Assembly: GCF_963855985.1 (NCBI RefSeq)
Contig: NC_087092.1
Location: 558,001 to 622,000 of the forward strand
Source of the DNA: Ostrinia nubilalis
Taxonomy: Eukaryota > Arthropoda > Insecta > Lepidoptera > Crambidae
Reading direction: 5' to 3'
Length of the DNA stretch: 64,000 nt
This document shows, piece by piece, positions 37,801-51,400 of the stretch (position 1 is the stretch's first letter; the number at the start of each line of letters is the position of its first letter). The notes beneath the pieces were generated by a model, which made no database searches, was not told where the DNA came from, and saw only the letters and a list, made by a program, of their open reading frames with translations. Made by a program: the position numbers and the translations under genes.

Positions 37801-40800
37801 AGCAGTCATGTAATGTCAACAAATTTGACATAACTTTTTTTTAATGACGTTCTCACTGCTTTAGGATATGTGTTTTAGCCGAATTAATAGCAGAAATGAA
37901 CGAGATTGAACGAATGAGCTAAAATATTTCAAGGTTGGCCAACATAATTATTATTATATGTAAATATATTTTATCTCAGCATTAATGCTGGTAAGAGTTA
38001 GACCAGATACGGGCCAAGCCAAGTATCTGATCCATAGATTTATGAAATACCACCTGTTACATTAATAGTTGGTTCATCCTGTAGGAACCGCCTCACTATA
38101 CGGCAGGTGTTCAGTATTGCCGCTTTCTGCATCGTGATATAACAATTTTCGTGGAGATCTATAACTTTAAGGCTATTAAGCAGATGATTAGGTATGACTC
38201 CAGTGCTGGAGAGCACCAGTGGCACAATGTACACTTTGTTAAGCTTCCAAATTCTGATTATCTCTTCTTTTAATTCTGAATATTTATGTATTTTTTCCGA
38301 AATAGTATTTTTGATGTTATGGGTGTTAGGTACTGCTACATCTATTAGAAATGCAATCTTATTAACTTTGTCTACCAAGGTGATGTCGGGTCTATTGCAA
38401 TGAATGGTGCGGTCTGTCAAGATGGCTCGGTCAAAGTACATTCTGTAACTGGGACTCTCCAGCACAGACTTCGGTTCATATTGGTAATATGGTTTAGATT
38501 TTTCGGAAATCAGTTTATGTTTAATAGCTAATTTCTGGTGAACATAGTGAGCGATTTGGTTATGCCGGTGTGTATAATCATTTTGGGTTAGTAATGGGCA
38601 TGCATTTATGATGTGTTGAATGGTTTCCGGGTATCTATGGCATTTTCGACAGCGGTCATCCTGTGAATTGGGGTCTTTTATTATGTGCTTCCTGTAATTT
38701 TTGGTATTTATAACCTGATCTTGAATGCTTATTAAAAAACCTTCAGTCTCAGGGAACAAATAACCAATTTTAAGCCATTTGTTAGAAGCCTCAGTGTCTA
38801 CATGAGGTTGCTCTAGATCGTGTATGTGTCTGCCATGTAATTGTTTTCTTCGCCATGTCTCTATTTTTTCCTGCTCTGCTTGCTGTGATGTCTGATAGAT
38901 CTTATCTGTATCCAAGAGGTTAAGTGGGGTCAAGTTTTCGTCTGATTCTATAACTGCCTTGTGAATGGGACTATTTGATTTTGTATAAAAGAAATCTCTA
39001 AGACTGTTTATTTGACTTTGCCACAGTATTTTTAGGTCTACTAATCCTCTTCCACCTTTGTATCTTTTAATTGACATTCGTTCTATTGCTGATTTTGGGT
39101 GCAAATATTTGTTTTTAGTTAATGTTGTTCTAGTTTTGATTTGTAAGTTTGTTATATCTGTAGCTGTCCATTTGATAACTCCGAACGAGTAAGTTAAGAT
39201 CGGTATCGCGTATGTATTTAGTGCTTTGAAAAGATTTTTGGAATTAAGTTGCTTCCTACATATTAGTTCAACTCGACGTATGTATTCACCAGTAAGATCT
39301 TTTTTTATTTGTGTATGGTTAATATATCTATTTTGTTTAATCCCTAAGTACTTATAGGTATCCTCCGTAGTCATTGCTGTTATATTTAAGTCTTCCTGTA
39401 TATTATAGTCTCCCGCTATTATTTTACCTTTTTGAATGTGTAACGTTTTGCATTTTTCTACCCCAAACGTCATATGTATATCATCACTAAAATTAGCTGT
39501 CAATTCTACTAGGTGTCTCATGTCTTCATTTGAATTTGAAAATAGTTTTATATCATCGACGTACATTAAGTGTGTTATTTTTGTTTGCTTGGTTAGGTTA
39601 TAGCCTCTCTCAGAATTATTTAATAATGCAGATAGTGGGTTTAACGCCAAACAAAACCACAAAGGACTCAATGAGTCTCCCTGGAAAATGCCATTACGAA
39701 TTTGTATTTCACCAGTACTAATTTTAGTATTTTTTGTAGATAAAGATAACATAGTTTTCCATTTAGTCATGGCATCTTCCAGGAAGGTTATTATTGTAGG
39801 ATTAATTTTATAAATTTGTAGCACACGAATCAGCCAAGAATGAGGGACACTGTCAAAAGCTTTTTTATAATCAATATATGTTACATGTAAATCTTTATTG
39901 TATTTATGTGCATGTTTAAGTATTGCTTGGTCGATTGTTAATTGTTCTTTACATCCTTTGTGGTTTTGACGGCAGCCTTTCTGTTCTTCAGCTAGAATGT
40001 TGTGTTCTTCGATATGTCTATTGATTTTAGATGTTATGCATGACGTGATTAACTTGTACAACGTAGTAAGGCATGTTATGGGTCTGTATTGTGAAGGGTT
40101 AGACGTATCCGAACCTTTTGGCAGGAGGTGTGTGATTCCTTTAGTTACAAACAGCGGTAGTTCTTCTTCGCTTTTAATCAAATTTGTGACTCGCTTTGCT
40201 AAAACTTCGTGTAGAGCAAACATTTTTTTGTACCAAAAGTTTTGGATTCCGTCTAGCCCAGCAGCTTTCCAATTTTTTGTTTTTCCAGTTATTATCTCTA
40301 TGTCTTCTCTAGTTATCTCTAAAAACTCCATTTCATTTATACCATCCCATCTTTTCTCTTCTTCTTTCACCCATTGTGCATCTTCATTATGATCTTGATA
40401 CTTCTCCCATAAATCCTTCCAATAATGTGTAAGTTCTTCTTCAGCTGGTAAAGCATTATCTTCTGTTATATTGTAGCTGTTATGACTGAGTGATCTGTAA
40501 AAGCCTTTTTCGTTGTTTGTAAATAATCTATTGTCATTTTTCCTCTTCAATGCTTTTAAATATCGTGCCAGTCTCTGTGATTTCAGTGCCAGTTTTTGTT
40601 TTAAGGTATCTAAGGTATCTTGTGGTGTGCGGTTATTGTTTTCGTGTGTTGAGTGTTTTGAATTATTCTTTAATATTTTTTCTACCTTTGTTACTAACTT
40701 CCGAGATCGATTGCCATTAATGTACTGCGATAATCTACCTATATCTTGTCTCAAAACTGCAATGTCTTTTTCTAGTCTAATTTGCCACGTCGGCTTATCA

Positions 40801-42413
40801 AACTTTTTTTTGTAAGTTGGTGGATTAACGTCTATTTTATAACCTAGTTGCCGGCTGATAACTATTGCACTACAGTATATAAGTGTATGTATGTGTGTAA
40901 TATCAGAATCAATGTCGAAAAAATTTTTCAGAATGTTAGTATTAAAAAAATTTACTAGCCGGTATAGTTCTTTACTTTCTTTAAGTTTTGGTATTTTTGG
41001 TCGTGTTTCGGGATCCATTTGCGCATATTCTGTCCAAGTTTCTTGTAATTGATTTACTAATTGAGTTTCTAAGGAATTTTCATTTTGATTAATAGGCTGA
41101 TCTTCTGTTTGTAATTGTATATTGCTATTATTAAGGTTTGACTGTGATGTGTATGTTTGTTGCTGTGTATTTGGTGAAGAAAGACAGAGATTTAATGAAT
41201 TATCAATAGTGTATGATGTTGTTACTGGACTTTGTGTGTGTAGGCCTGTAGCGTTGATATTTTCATGACTGTAATCTATTGATAGAGATTGAAATTCATT
41301 CGTTTGATTTTCAGACTCTTCTAGTTCTTTCGCAACTTCTTGTTTTATGATGTTTAGTCTATGTTTTTGTATGTAGTTATTAGCTAATATAAGTCGCTTT
41401 TGGTCAGAAATTCTCTGCTCCGACAGATGCGCAAGGTGTGGGAATTTCTCGATAAAGCTTTGGTGAAGTAACTGTCTATACGCTGTTTGGTTTGTCTCCA
41501 GTTTTGTGATTTTATAATATGCCCGTATAATTGCCTCGTTATACTCCGTTGTCCATCTCATACGAGTCCGTGATGTGTTATCAGTAGTTTGAGTATTTCT
41601 TCTGGTAATTGATGCGTATGTTTCACTGCTTATTGTTTTATTATTTGCTGCTTGAACATTATAATCTTGTGTAGTCTGTGATACTTCAAGTTCTTTCCTA
41701 ACTTCTTCATAAATTTTGTTGATACTTGTTTGTGATAATAGTTTTTTAAGCACAATAGCCCTCCGTTGATCTCCTACTCTCTGTCTACTGACGTCAAACA
41801 TTTCAGGGAATTTAGTAATAAATAGGGTATGCAATGTCGGTAGATATCCTTTTGTATCTGTTTCTAATCGTGTAATCTGCAAATAGGTGCGTAGGATGTA
41901 CTCGTTCATATTATTATTCCATCTCCTGCGCACTGTTAAGCTTCTGGAAGTGGATGCAGAATTGGCGACTAAAGATGTCTTCTGCACAACATCCTCCAGT
42001 AGCATACTACTAGTTGTTGAATCTGTTGGGGAACTTCTATATGATGCAAATTTGTCTGATGGACTAGTTGCAACTGATTGAAATGGGGTATTGGATAAAG
42101 ATGATGAACATTCAGATTGCTGGTCTATTGTATCGGCTGTAGTAACTTCGGGTTGATTCCCAGCGAGAGCCCGCCTGCTCAACTCCTCGCCACCGACGGT
42201 TCGCATGCTGTAGCACCCAGCGTCGGCTCCAGGTGCGCCCCGGCGCTCGCCCCCGGGAAGCGGCATTCTCAGTAATTTACGTGAACGTAGCTCCATATTA
42301 ATGGGTTTGCCCTTGCCTTGTTGGTCACTCGCATGGTAATTTCATTGCGAGTGTCCGCCCCCCACGTGGCTACAGTTGGTCGAGCTCGGACGAAAGGTTG
42401 GACTATGGGGGGC

Positions 42414-42457
<44 letters not shown>

Positions 42458-45400
42458 ATAACGCAAATTTTTCTTAATATGGCAACAATTGGGTTATCAC
42501 GCGATAGCGGTCGATAGACTTTTCTATCGATGGTCCCATGTTAGGGAAAATGATAAAATTATCTACGTGATCGAAAATTGTCTTATCATATCATGTCATT
42601 GTCGATGCGCGCATCTTAGGCCTACTGGAGTTAAGAGAAAAAAAAGAGTTTTGTTTTGAAATATTTACATACAAAATATCATCGATGTATACGTACTACG
42701 CATAAGATTTCGCGATTTTGGCATTAAATAACACTCGCTATGTTGAACTTAACCATACTGCATCCGTACACCTTACTTTAGTGCGACTTAGACATTCTTT
42801 ATAAGCGATCTAGCGCTGTTGCAATAGTTTGGTTACTTGACAGAAATCATTATTTCCAAAATGAATCAAGAAGTTTTAGTTCTCTATCCTTGCGAAAAAT
42901 CAATTTATTGGTGTATTACAATCGATTATTGAAGTTATTGTAAGCTAAAACTTCTTGCTCTATTTTAGAAATAATTAATTTCGGTCAACTAACCAAACTA
43001 CTGCAACAGCGCTTGATCGCTTATAAATAATGTCAAAGTCGTACTAAAGTAAGGTGTACGGATGCAGTATGGTTAAGTTCAACATAACGAGTGTTATTTA
43101 ATGCCAAAATCGCGAAATCTTATGCGTAGTAGGTATACATCGATGATATTTTGTATGTAAATAATTCCAAACAAAACTCTTTTTTTCTCTTAACTCCAGG
43201 GATAGATTTCAGTGCGCTCCGGTTTACAAATTAGTATTGGCCTGAGGAACAAAATGCACTATAGTTTCATTCTGGGCAGCACTTGGTCCAACTTCCATAC
43301 ATGGATTGGCACTGTCCTTTGGCATGCAGGGAGATGTTATGACGTAGGCATCCGCTAAGAAAGGATTTTACGAAATTCCGTCCCTAAGGGGGTAAAACGG
43401 GATCCACGCGTACGAAGTCTCGGGCGGCCGCTAGTATATCTATAAATCTGCAAGTCTATAAGATAAAATCGTGTCAGTAGTAATAATAAAATAAACTTAT
43501 TTTCTGTGGGTCAGATTCCATTTTGAACTGACGATTTTTCATTTGCAGCGAAAGTAATTTAAGTGAAATAAATACATAAAGCCCTATTTGGAAATAATTT
43601 GACAAGTGGCGCGCACTTACATCAAGCGGGTTCTGTAAGCCAGCCAACAGGCAAGACACATCATCGGTGGTGAGGCCGCCACGCGCCGCACAACGCGCTG
43701 TCTCTAACAGCGCCACCGTACACGCTGTCTGCACGCGCCCGGTGCTGTTACCTACATAAAGTTCATCAATTAATATACACTACACCATTTGGTCCTAAAT
43801 GAAGCAGAACTTTGGATGGAAGGCATTCAAATGTTACCGAGGAATGTTCTGGTAGCGAGACTATCGGTAGACGTCAGTAAACTGAGGTAGTGATTATGAA
43901 GAAACAATATCTAAAGCCACAAGAAAACTGTGATTTGTAATGTGTCATATAGCCTGTTTTGATTCCCATGCAATGTATACGGCAGTCAAAAAGAAATAAT
44001 TGAGAATTGAAATTATAATTGTAATTTATAATAATGATTTTTTATGCACAAATTCACATGCCAGCTACGCTGGTGAGATAAGCTGCATCTCTTTTTAATT
44101 TAAGACCACATATTTTATTGTCCCACATTATCTCGGTGAATAAATAATCTTTGAATCTTTGAGAAATGTATGCAACTTTGATATTTGACGTGATATAATT
44201 AAAAAAATTGCCATAAAATAGTCAGAAAAAAACACTTACTGATAAGGTCGATCAGCAGCCGGAACATGTGGTCGATGGGGAAGAGCTCGGGCCTCAGCAT
44301 GGGGTCGGCGCTCTCGCGCAGCGCGGCGTGGTGCGCGATCACGCCCAGCCCGCTGATCATGGCGGCCTCGTCGGCGCGCGTCGCCGTGCGCGTTAGCCCT
44401 GCAAGCAAGTTACAGCTATATTACGAAGCGCGTAGTGTTAATGAGGGCTATCGTTTTTATACTTAACAGTTGGTACCCCTGGCGATTGACAGGACCTTAC
44501 TCTACAGTGGCGCCATCTTGATGAGTGCAAATGCGATAGTCCTCCTACCACTTTAGCGCTCACCAGTTGGTGCCACTGTCTTCGCTACTAGCAAGTGACA
44601 GGACCTTACTCTACAGTGCCGCTAACTGGTGAGCGCTAAAACGATAGCCCTCATTGTACGAAATAAGCTACCGATCCTCAAAATAACTTTTAAAAAAATT
44701 GCCACTAATACGAAACTTTTATTTCTGAAATCAACAGGTCCAGTGCATGATCCGGATAAGATTAAATGAAAAATAGACAAATGATGCAGATTTAATTTAA
44801 TTGACTCCGAAAAGCCAATGAGGGTCTATCGTTTTATCGATCACCCGTTAGCATTGTAGTGTAAGGTCCTGTCACTCGCCAGTGGTGCCAACTGTAAAAT
44901 TTAATAAGGGTTCCGTTTTTTGCCATTTGGCTACGGAACCCTAAAAACTGCCTTGATGCCCGTCCGTACTGAATGCAAGAGATTAAGGCGCGGATTATGC
45001 CCTTGTCTAAGTCATACTGGAGGTCGTGTAGACCACGTACCTTGCTTAAGCAACGGGAACACGTAGCAGAAGCCAGGCGCGGTGAAGTAGTTGTCTGGCG
45101 GCGGCGCGTCCTCGTCGTCCGACACCTTGACGCCCGCCGTCACTGAGTGGACTAGGTTGATGGCGCGGATGGTGCCCTTGTCTAAGTCATACTGGAGGTC
45201 GTGTAGACTACGTACCTTGCTTAAGCAACGGGAACACGTAGCAGAAGCCAGGCGCGGTGAAGTAGTTTTCGGGCGGCGGCGCGTCCTCGTCGTCAGACAC
45301 CTTAACGCCCGCCGTCACCGAGTGCACCAGGTTGATGGCGCGGATGGTGCCCTTGTCTAAGTCACACTGGAGGTCGTGTAAACCACGTACCTTGCTTGAG

Positions 45401-48400
45401 CAACGGGAACACATAGCAGAAGCCGGGCGCGGTGAAGTAGTTGTCTGGCGGCGGCGCGTCCTCGTCGTCCGACACCTTGACGCCCGCCGTCACTGAGTGG
45501 ACTAGGTTGATGGCGCGGATGGTGCCCTTGTCTAAGTCATACTGGAGGTCGTGTAGACTACGTACCTTGCTTAAGCAACGGGAACACGTAGCAGAAGCCA
45601 GGCGCGGTGAAGTAGTTTTCGGGCGGCGGCGCGTCCTCGTCGTCAGACACCTTAACGCCCGCCGTCACCGAGTGCACCAGGTTGATGGCGCGGATGGTGC
45701 CCGTGTCTAAGTCATACTGGAGGTCGTGTAGACCACGTACCTTGCTTGAGCAACGGGAACACGTAGCAGAAGCCAGGCGCGGTGAAGTAGTTGTCTGGCG
45801 GCGGCGCGTCCTCGTCGTCCGACACCTTGACGCCCGCCGTCACTGAGTGGACTAGGTTGATGGCGCGGATGGTGCCCTTGTCTAAGTCACGTTGGGGGGA
45901 TGTGTACTCCACGTACCTTGCTTGAGCAACGGGAACACATAGCAGAAGCCAGGCGCGGTGAAGTAGTTGTCTGGCGGCGGCGCGTCCTCGTCGTCCGACA
46001 CCTTGACGCCCGCCGTCACTGAGTGGACTAGGTTGATGGCGCGGATGGTGCCCTTGTCTAAGTCATATCGGAGGTCGTGTAGACCACGTACCTTGCTTGA
46101 GCAACGGGAACACGTAGCAGAAGCCAGGCGCGGTGAAGTAGTTGTCTGGCGGCGGCGCGTCCTCGTCGTCCGACACCTTGACGCCCGCCGTCACTGAGTG
46201 GACTAGGTTGATGGCGCGGATGGTGCCCTTGTCTAAGTCACGTTGGGGGGATGTGTACTCCACGTACCTTGCTTGAGCAACGGGAACACATAGCAGAAGC
46301 CAGGCGCGGTGAAGTAGTTGTCTGGCGGCGGCGCGTCCTCGTCGTCCGACACCTTGACGCCCGCCGTCACTGAGTGGACTAGGTTGATGGCGCGGATGGT
46401 GCCCTTGTCTAAGTCATATCGGAGGTCGTGTAGACCACGTACCTTGCTTGAGCAACGGGAACACATAGCAGAAGCCGGGCGCGGTGAAGTAGTTTTCGGG
46501 CGGCGGCGCATCCTCATCGTCCGACACCTTGACGCCCGCCGTCACTGAGTGGACTAGGTTGATGGCGCGGATGGTGCCCTTGTCTAGGTCCTCCTCCTCC
46601 CAGCTCGGGTCTAAGTCGCATTGAGGATTGTGTAGTCTGAAAAACAAACGAGTATTTTAGACTTAAAGGTCAGCAATTCATGTATTCAACCAGATAGTTT
46701 TCTCATTTTGTCAAGAATTAAGATTTATGAATCTGTATTGTATTCTTTCTGGTTTGTCAACAAGTTGGGTGTTTTTCAATTTACTTTCTTTAGCGAACAC
46801 TTGATAAGACTTCATACTCTTTTATACGCTATGATGAATACAATACATAAGTAATCAACTTGGTGTCTACTATCACGACGAAACCACCAGCCCACGACGC
46901 GTCCACTCTTCAAGACACGCATGACTGAAGACCGCAATGGTGACAGTAACTTCCTATCACCGTTATCGTGTTTTAACATACCTGATAGTGAACCTGGCGA
47001 CCGTGTCTCCCACAACGGTATGCCTTGGCAGCAACGCGGGGCGCAGCGCACACAACGCAGACAGCAGGCGCGGCGCAGCCAGCGGCGAGCGCAGTGCGCC
47101 TATCAGAGCCCACACCAAAAGTCGCGCGCGCGCGGCCAGTGCCAAAGCGCTGCCTGCGCGCACTGCTTCTAACAGCTCCGCCGCTACCACCACGCGTGCG
47201 TTTAGCTGCAAAAGAGACGAAAGTCAATTTTAATTTTATTTTATGAAAGAACTAAGGCTGGTTTTAGTGTCACGCGGACCGTCCGGTGCGGACCCGCTCC
47301 GCACGGCCAATCTGTATGAACTTCTGGGGGGCGTTTGAAAGTAATGCGGTCCGGAGGAACCGCTCCGCTCCCTAGCAGTTCATACAGATCGGCTGTGCGG
47401 AGCGATCCGCACTAACAGTCCGCGTGACACTAAAACCAGCCTATGGCATTGATATGACACTCAATTTATTATACAGGGTAGAAACAATAAGTGATCTCAC
47501 TTGATTGTTTCTAAACTAGATATCGAAAAACTGGTTATTGATCCTAATGTTAAAAGTGTTTCACGAGGTCCATATCAGACGGTATAAATAATAGGTTACA
47601 GAATAAACTAGATCTATCCAAAAAATCTATGTTTCCAGCTCCATCATAGTTTTGATGTTATGATTGGCGCGTTGCATCACCTATATTTCTCCCTAAAAAT
47701 ACAGAACTTGTTGCAGCTACAGCTCCTGTAACTGCTCCTTGTAGCTGTACAAGTGATGTGGACATCATCTTACCGCGCTGAGCTTCTGTCGGATGACGCT
47801 CTCCTTGGCGAGCTGCGCCTTGATGGCTTCCTTCTGCTTAGCGGTGAGCGGCGCCTCCTTGGTCTTGCCCTGCTTGCGCATCTTCTCTTCAAGTTCGCGC
47901 CGCAGCTGTAATTCTTCTAACTGCTCCTTGTAGCTATACGCTTTGCTTTCGCGCTTTAGGTTCATCTCTTTGTTGTCGTCATTACTGAAATATGAAGTAA
48001 CAATCAACTTTGCTCTGTTTTGTGACATCTGAGATTTACAAAAAACATGTCATGTGACAGATATTTTATTAGAAAGTGTGGAATAAAGATCTGCGCAGAC
48101 GAGGAAGTATCTACGAGGTACTTTTATGTCCATCAATATTGATCAAACTGTATCGAATAACGCATACAGAGAACTAAAAGTACCCCGTACAAAGTCCCCC
48201 AAATAACCGAAAACGCGGGAGGTCGGACAAGACTAAAGACTTCCCAGTCCCCGAAAAAACATTACTTACCCAGGCACGGAGCTCTTGTCGTAGAGCTCCC
48301 CGTCGGGCGTGAGGTAGGTAAAGTACTCTACCCTCGTGACGCGCAGTAGTTCCGGATCCACTAGCGCGTCTAGCGCCACCTGTAGCGCGTCGCCAGCTAT

Positions 48401-51400
48401 AGCCTCCGCGTTTGTGCGTACTAGCGTGGTCACCAGATTTGACATCGTCTGCAAAAATAAAGCTTATTGTACTTTGAGTTCGATCATTGGAATAAAAAAG
48501 TAACACTTATGGTTAAAACTTGGTGATTGTATGTATTTGCATTGCACAAACTAGGTACCGTAAATATTTCTGAGCTCCTGGTACATCTCGAAATCATACC
48601 TAGGTATGAAAGGTCATTGACATCCATGTCTCGTAAAGCAAATGGTTGAACGTAACTAAGAAAGTCCACAATCTAGGTAGCTTACCTCGGTAGGAGTATA
48701 TCCAGTCACATATAAATTGATCAATTTCTTAGAATGTGTGTCAACTAGTACTTCGGGATCCAGGCGTAGATACACGCAAACTTTTTGCCACGCCCGTTTG
48801 CTTATCGCCACGACTAGAGGGTGGTGGCAGGACGGTAGAATGTCGAGAGCCAGACTTTCCGTGTCTTCCTTTGAGTAATCTGAAAAGAAATGTTCACTTT
48901 AGTCAAACTGATTGTAGACAAGTGATTCATATCTCACATAAAAAGGTTCAAACAGTCCTTACCTTTATATGAACACAACGCTTGAACACAATCTAATATC
49001 ATCTTCCCTGTAACATCTGTTCCCTTCTCTTCTGGGGGTGATTTCTCTTTGGAAACGAATATCTTTCCTTCCTCCAAAATTTCATTTAATTTTAACACTA
49101 AATACCTAGCCAATAGGGCTCTTTCTTGATTTGCTAGTAATGATCTGGCTTGTTCTAAGGCCGCGTCGCGGACTGACTTGATTGGCGATAGTAAGACTAG
49201 TATAAATGCTCTATACACAGGAGAATTCTTCTCTTCTGCCACTACTGAGTACTTTTCCAATACTGTTCTGCATAGCAACACCACCTGTATTAGGACTATA
49301 AAGGGGTAAATGTTATAGTGCAACCCGGCAGTGTAAACAAAAAAATAATGAATGGGCTACGACAGTAAGCGGTATTACCTACATCGTGCATTCATTCGGA
49401 TTGCATCAATAACATTCAGGCAAATAAGTATATTAAAATAATACAGTTAATTTACACAGATGTTAATACCGTAACAAAAGACAAGTATCGACGAAGAAAA
49501 ATAAATTATGTAGACATTGAGATCACTAATTCGTAGGAAGAGAATAACTACAATTTGATCAAGTGCATTCGTGAAAGATTTATGCCATATAGTTGTGGAA
49601 TATTAGAATCGAATCTATAAACTCATGATGTAGATGATTAGAATAAAAAAAAACTGTTTAAAACTTTATATTTGATTTGATTTATAGCTCCGTAGCTCTG
49701 TTTTTTTAACAGATGGTGGATAATGTTGATTAGCGTCGAATTTTACGCTATAAAAATTTAAGAAAGCGATTGCAAACTGACATCCTAAATAACAAGTGAA
49801 AAAGGGGGAGATGAACATAAACGGAACAAACATCGCGTGACAATGATCTAAGTTTGAAGCGAGTAGGTGGTTACCGTCGTCGGGCGCGGCGGCCAGCGCG
49901 CGCTCGTGCAGCAGCACGTGCTTGGACGCGTGCGCCAGCGCCGCCCACGTGCTCGCGCCCGGCAGCGTGCGCGCCGTGTCCAGTAAGACTAGAGCCAGCA
50001 TGGCCGCGATGCCTTCGCATACTACTAGGTGCTGGGGAGGAAGAACATTGTCAAATTTAAAAATGTTCACGCGACTTTTTACCCGACTGCGCCAGAAGGA
50101 GGGTTGTTTTTATGTTATACTGTTTACTATACGTAATTTTTTTTATTGTAAAATAATGTTCACGTCGTTCTTCATCACTAGGACGCTTTTGAGGGGTAGC
50201 CTTGAAATAGTCTATTTCGTTAAGTGAAATTTCAGCGCGCGGCTGCGCAGGCGCTTGTGTGCGAGGCAAGAGTCCTCATTGATTGATCGGTACTTTGTAT
50301 GAAGAAGTGAATTAATTTTATGAGATTACGACATTGATTCCCGCTCAAAAGCTTTTGTGATTGAGCCGAACCGCCCCTTTCCTGTTCGTACATAGCTTTT
50401 TTTAAACCTTGTGCCATGTGCTCCGCCCACTACCACTGAAAAGTTCTCGAATAGTGACCATAGCCGGGAAGACGTAATGGAAGCAGGCCTCCCACTGACG
50501 ATCTGGTGAGGAGTGCGGGAGGTGCCTGGATGCGGGCGGCGCTAGGACTTAGTAGAAATCCTTTGTCTAGCAGTGGACGTCATTTGGCTGAAACGAATGA
50601 ATCCCCACCTGCAATGGCTGCTGGGCAGCTCGTTCGACAGCTTGCGCCAGCGCGGGCAGCAGGCCGTCGCGCTGCGGCTGCGACACGCCGCATGCTCGCA
50701 CGCCCGCGGCTACCAGCGACATGTACGCGATGCGCACCGTCTGCGTCGTGTTCTTGGCTGATAAGTTCTTCTGTGAAAGGAAATTAAATACGTCAGAACA
50801 TTTTTTTAAAACCAATTTTTGATACATTCGAGTAATCCTCCCCACACTAACATCGACGCAGCAAGGGCGCCGCGGCGCAGGGTTAACACATTTCTTTTTT
50901 CAAAAGTCACGCATCCCGCTATGCTCAGCGTTTGCGTCGTGGCGCCGCTGCGCGTACCGCATCGACGCTGCGCAGGCGCTGGCGATACGACGACGTTCGA
51001 AAAATCCTAGTGCGGGGGAGGCCTTACAATTTACATGGTCAACAAAATGGTCGAAGTGGTGGTAGGGCCAGCTATATTTGGGACGTGTATAAGCATCCTG
51101 GAAAGGGCCTAAGTATGCATGGAATTCCTTACCTACGTCCGTGTTCCCGAGCGAAAAATTTCACACAAGCCTTAGGCCTCAGCCTCGAGTTTAGCGGGCA
51201 GCGGGGCGGGAGCGGCGGCGGCGCGGGAGCGGGGCGGGCAACGCAGACCAGTTCTCGAAACAAGCGGGCAGCTCGCGCGGCGCTTTAGCGGCGAAGTGTT
51301 GTGTTCGGGGTTGTGTTGTCGAGATATTTGTTTTTATTCGCAAACGAAATGTCTGAACAACGGCGACAATTTTATTTCGATTCAAATTTATTCCTAACGC

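Larger units (their letters stand above)
37950..42460 (-). mobile_element. Full-length Dong-like LINE inserted in a TAA microsatellite
   Basis: The ORF is flanked at its 5' side by (TAA)n on the element strand (about 42416-42457 as ATT on the plus strand) and at its 3' side by a shorter TAATAATAA at about 37947-37957. Insertion into TAA repeats is the known habit of Dong from Bombyx mori. About 120 bp of 5' UTR (from the microsatellite to 42297) and about 85 bp of 3' UTR are present, without a poly(A) tail. Boundaries within the repeats are approximate. Confidence 0.85.
34287..43620. other. GCN1 intron 18 (9.3 kb)
   Basis: Holds a short repeat (34378-34545), a composite interspersed repeat (about 34870-35290) with CCACTAGACGGATCGTGCTG, a LINE fragment, a SINE, the Dong-like element and a 570-bp fold-back inside a second, inverted copy of the composite repeat (about 42480-43330). 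35290-36074 and 36241-37232 show nothing recognisable. Its acceptor feeds exon 19 at 34286. Confidence 0.6.

Noticed and set aside
49250..49300. Acceptor ATACAG|GTGGTG for exon 11
   Set aside because: Gives the wrong phase after exon 10. The TTATAG|TCCTAATACAG site keeps the frame.
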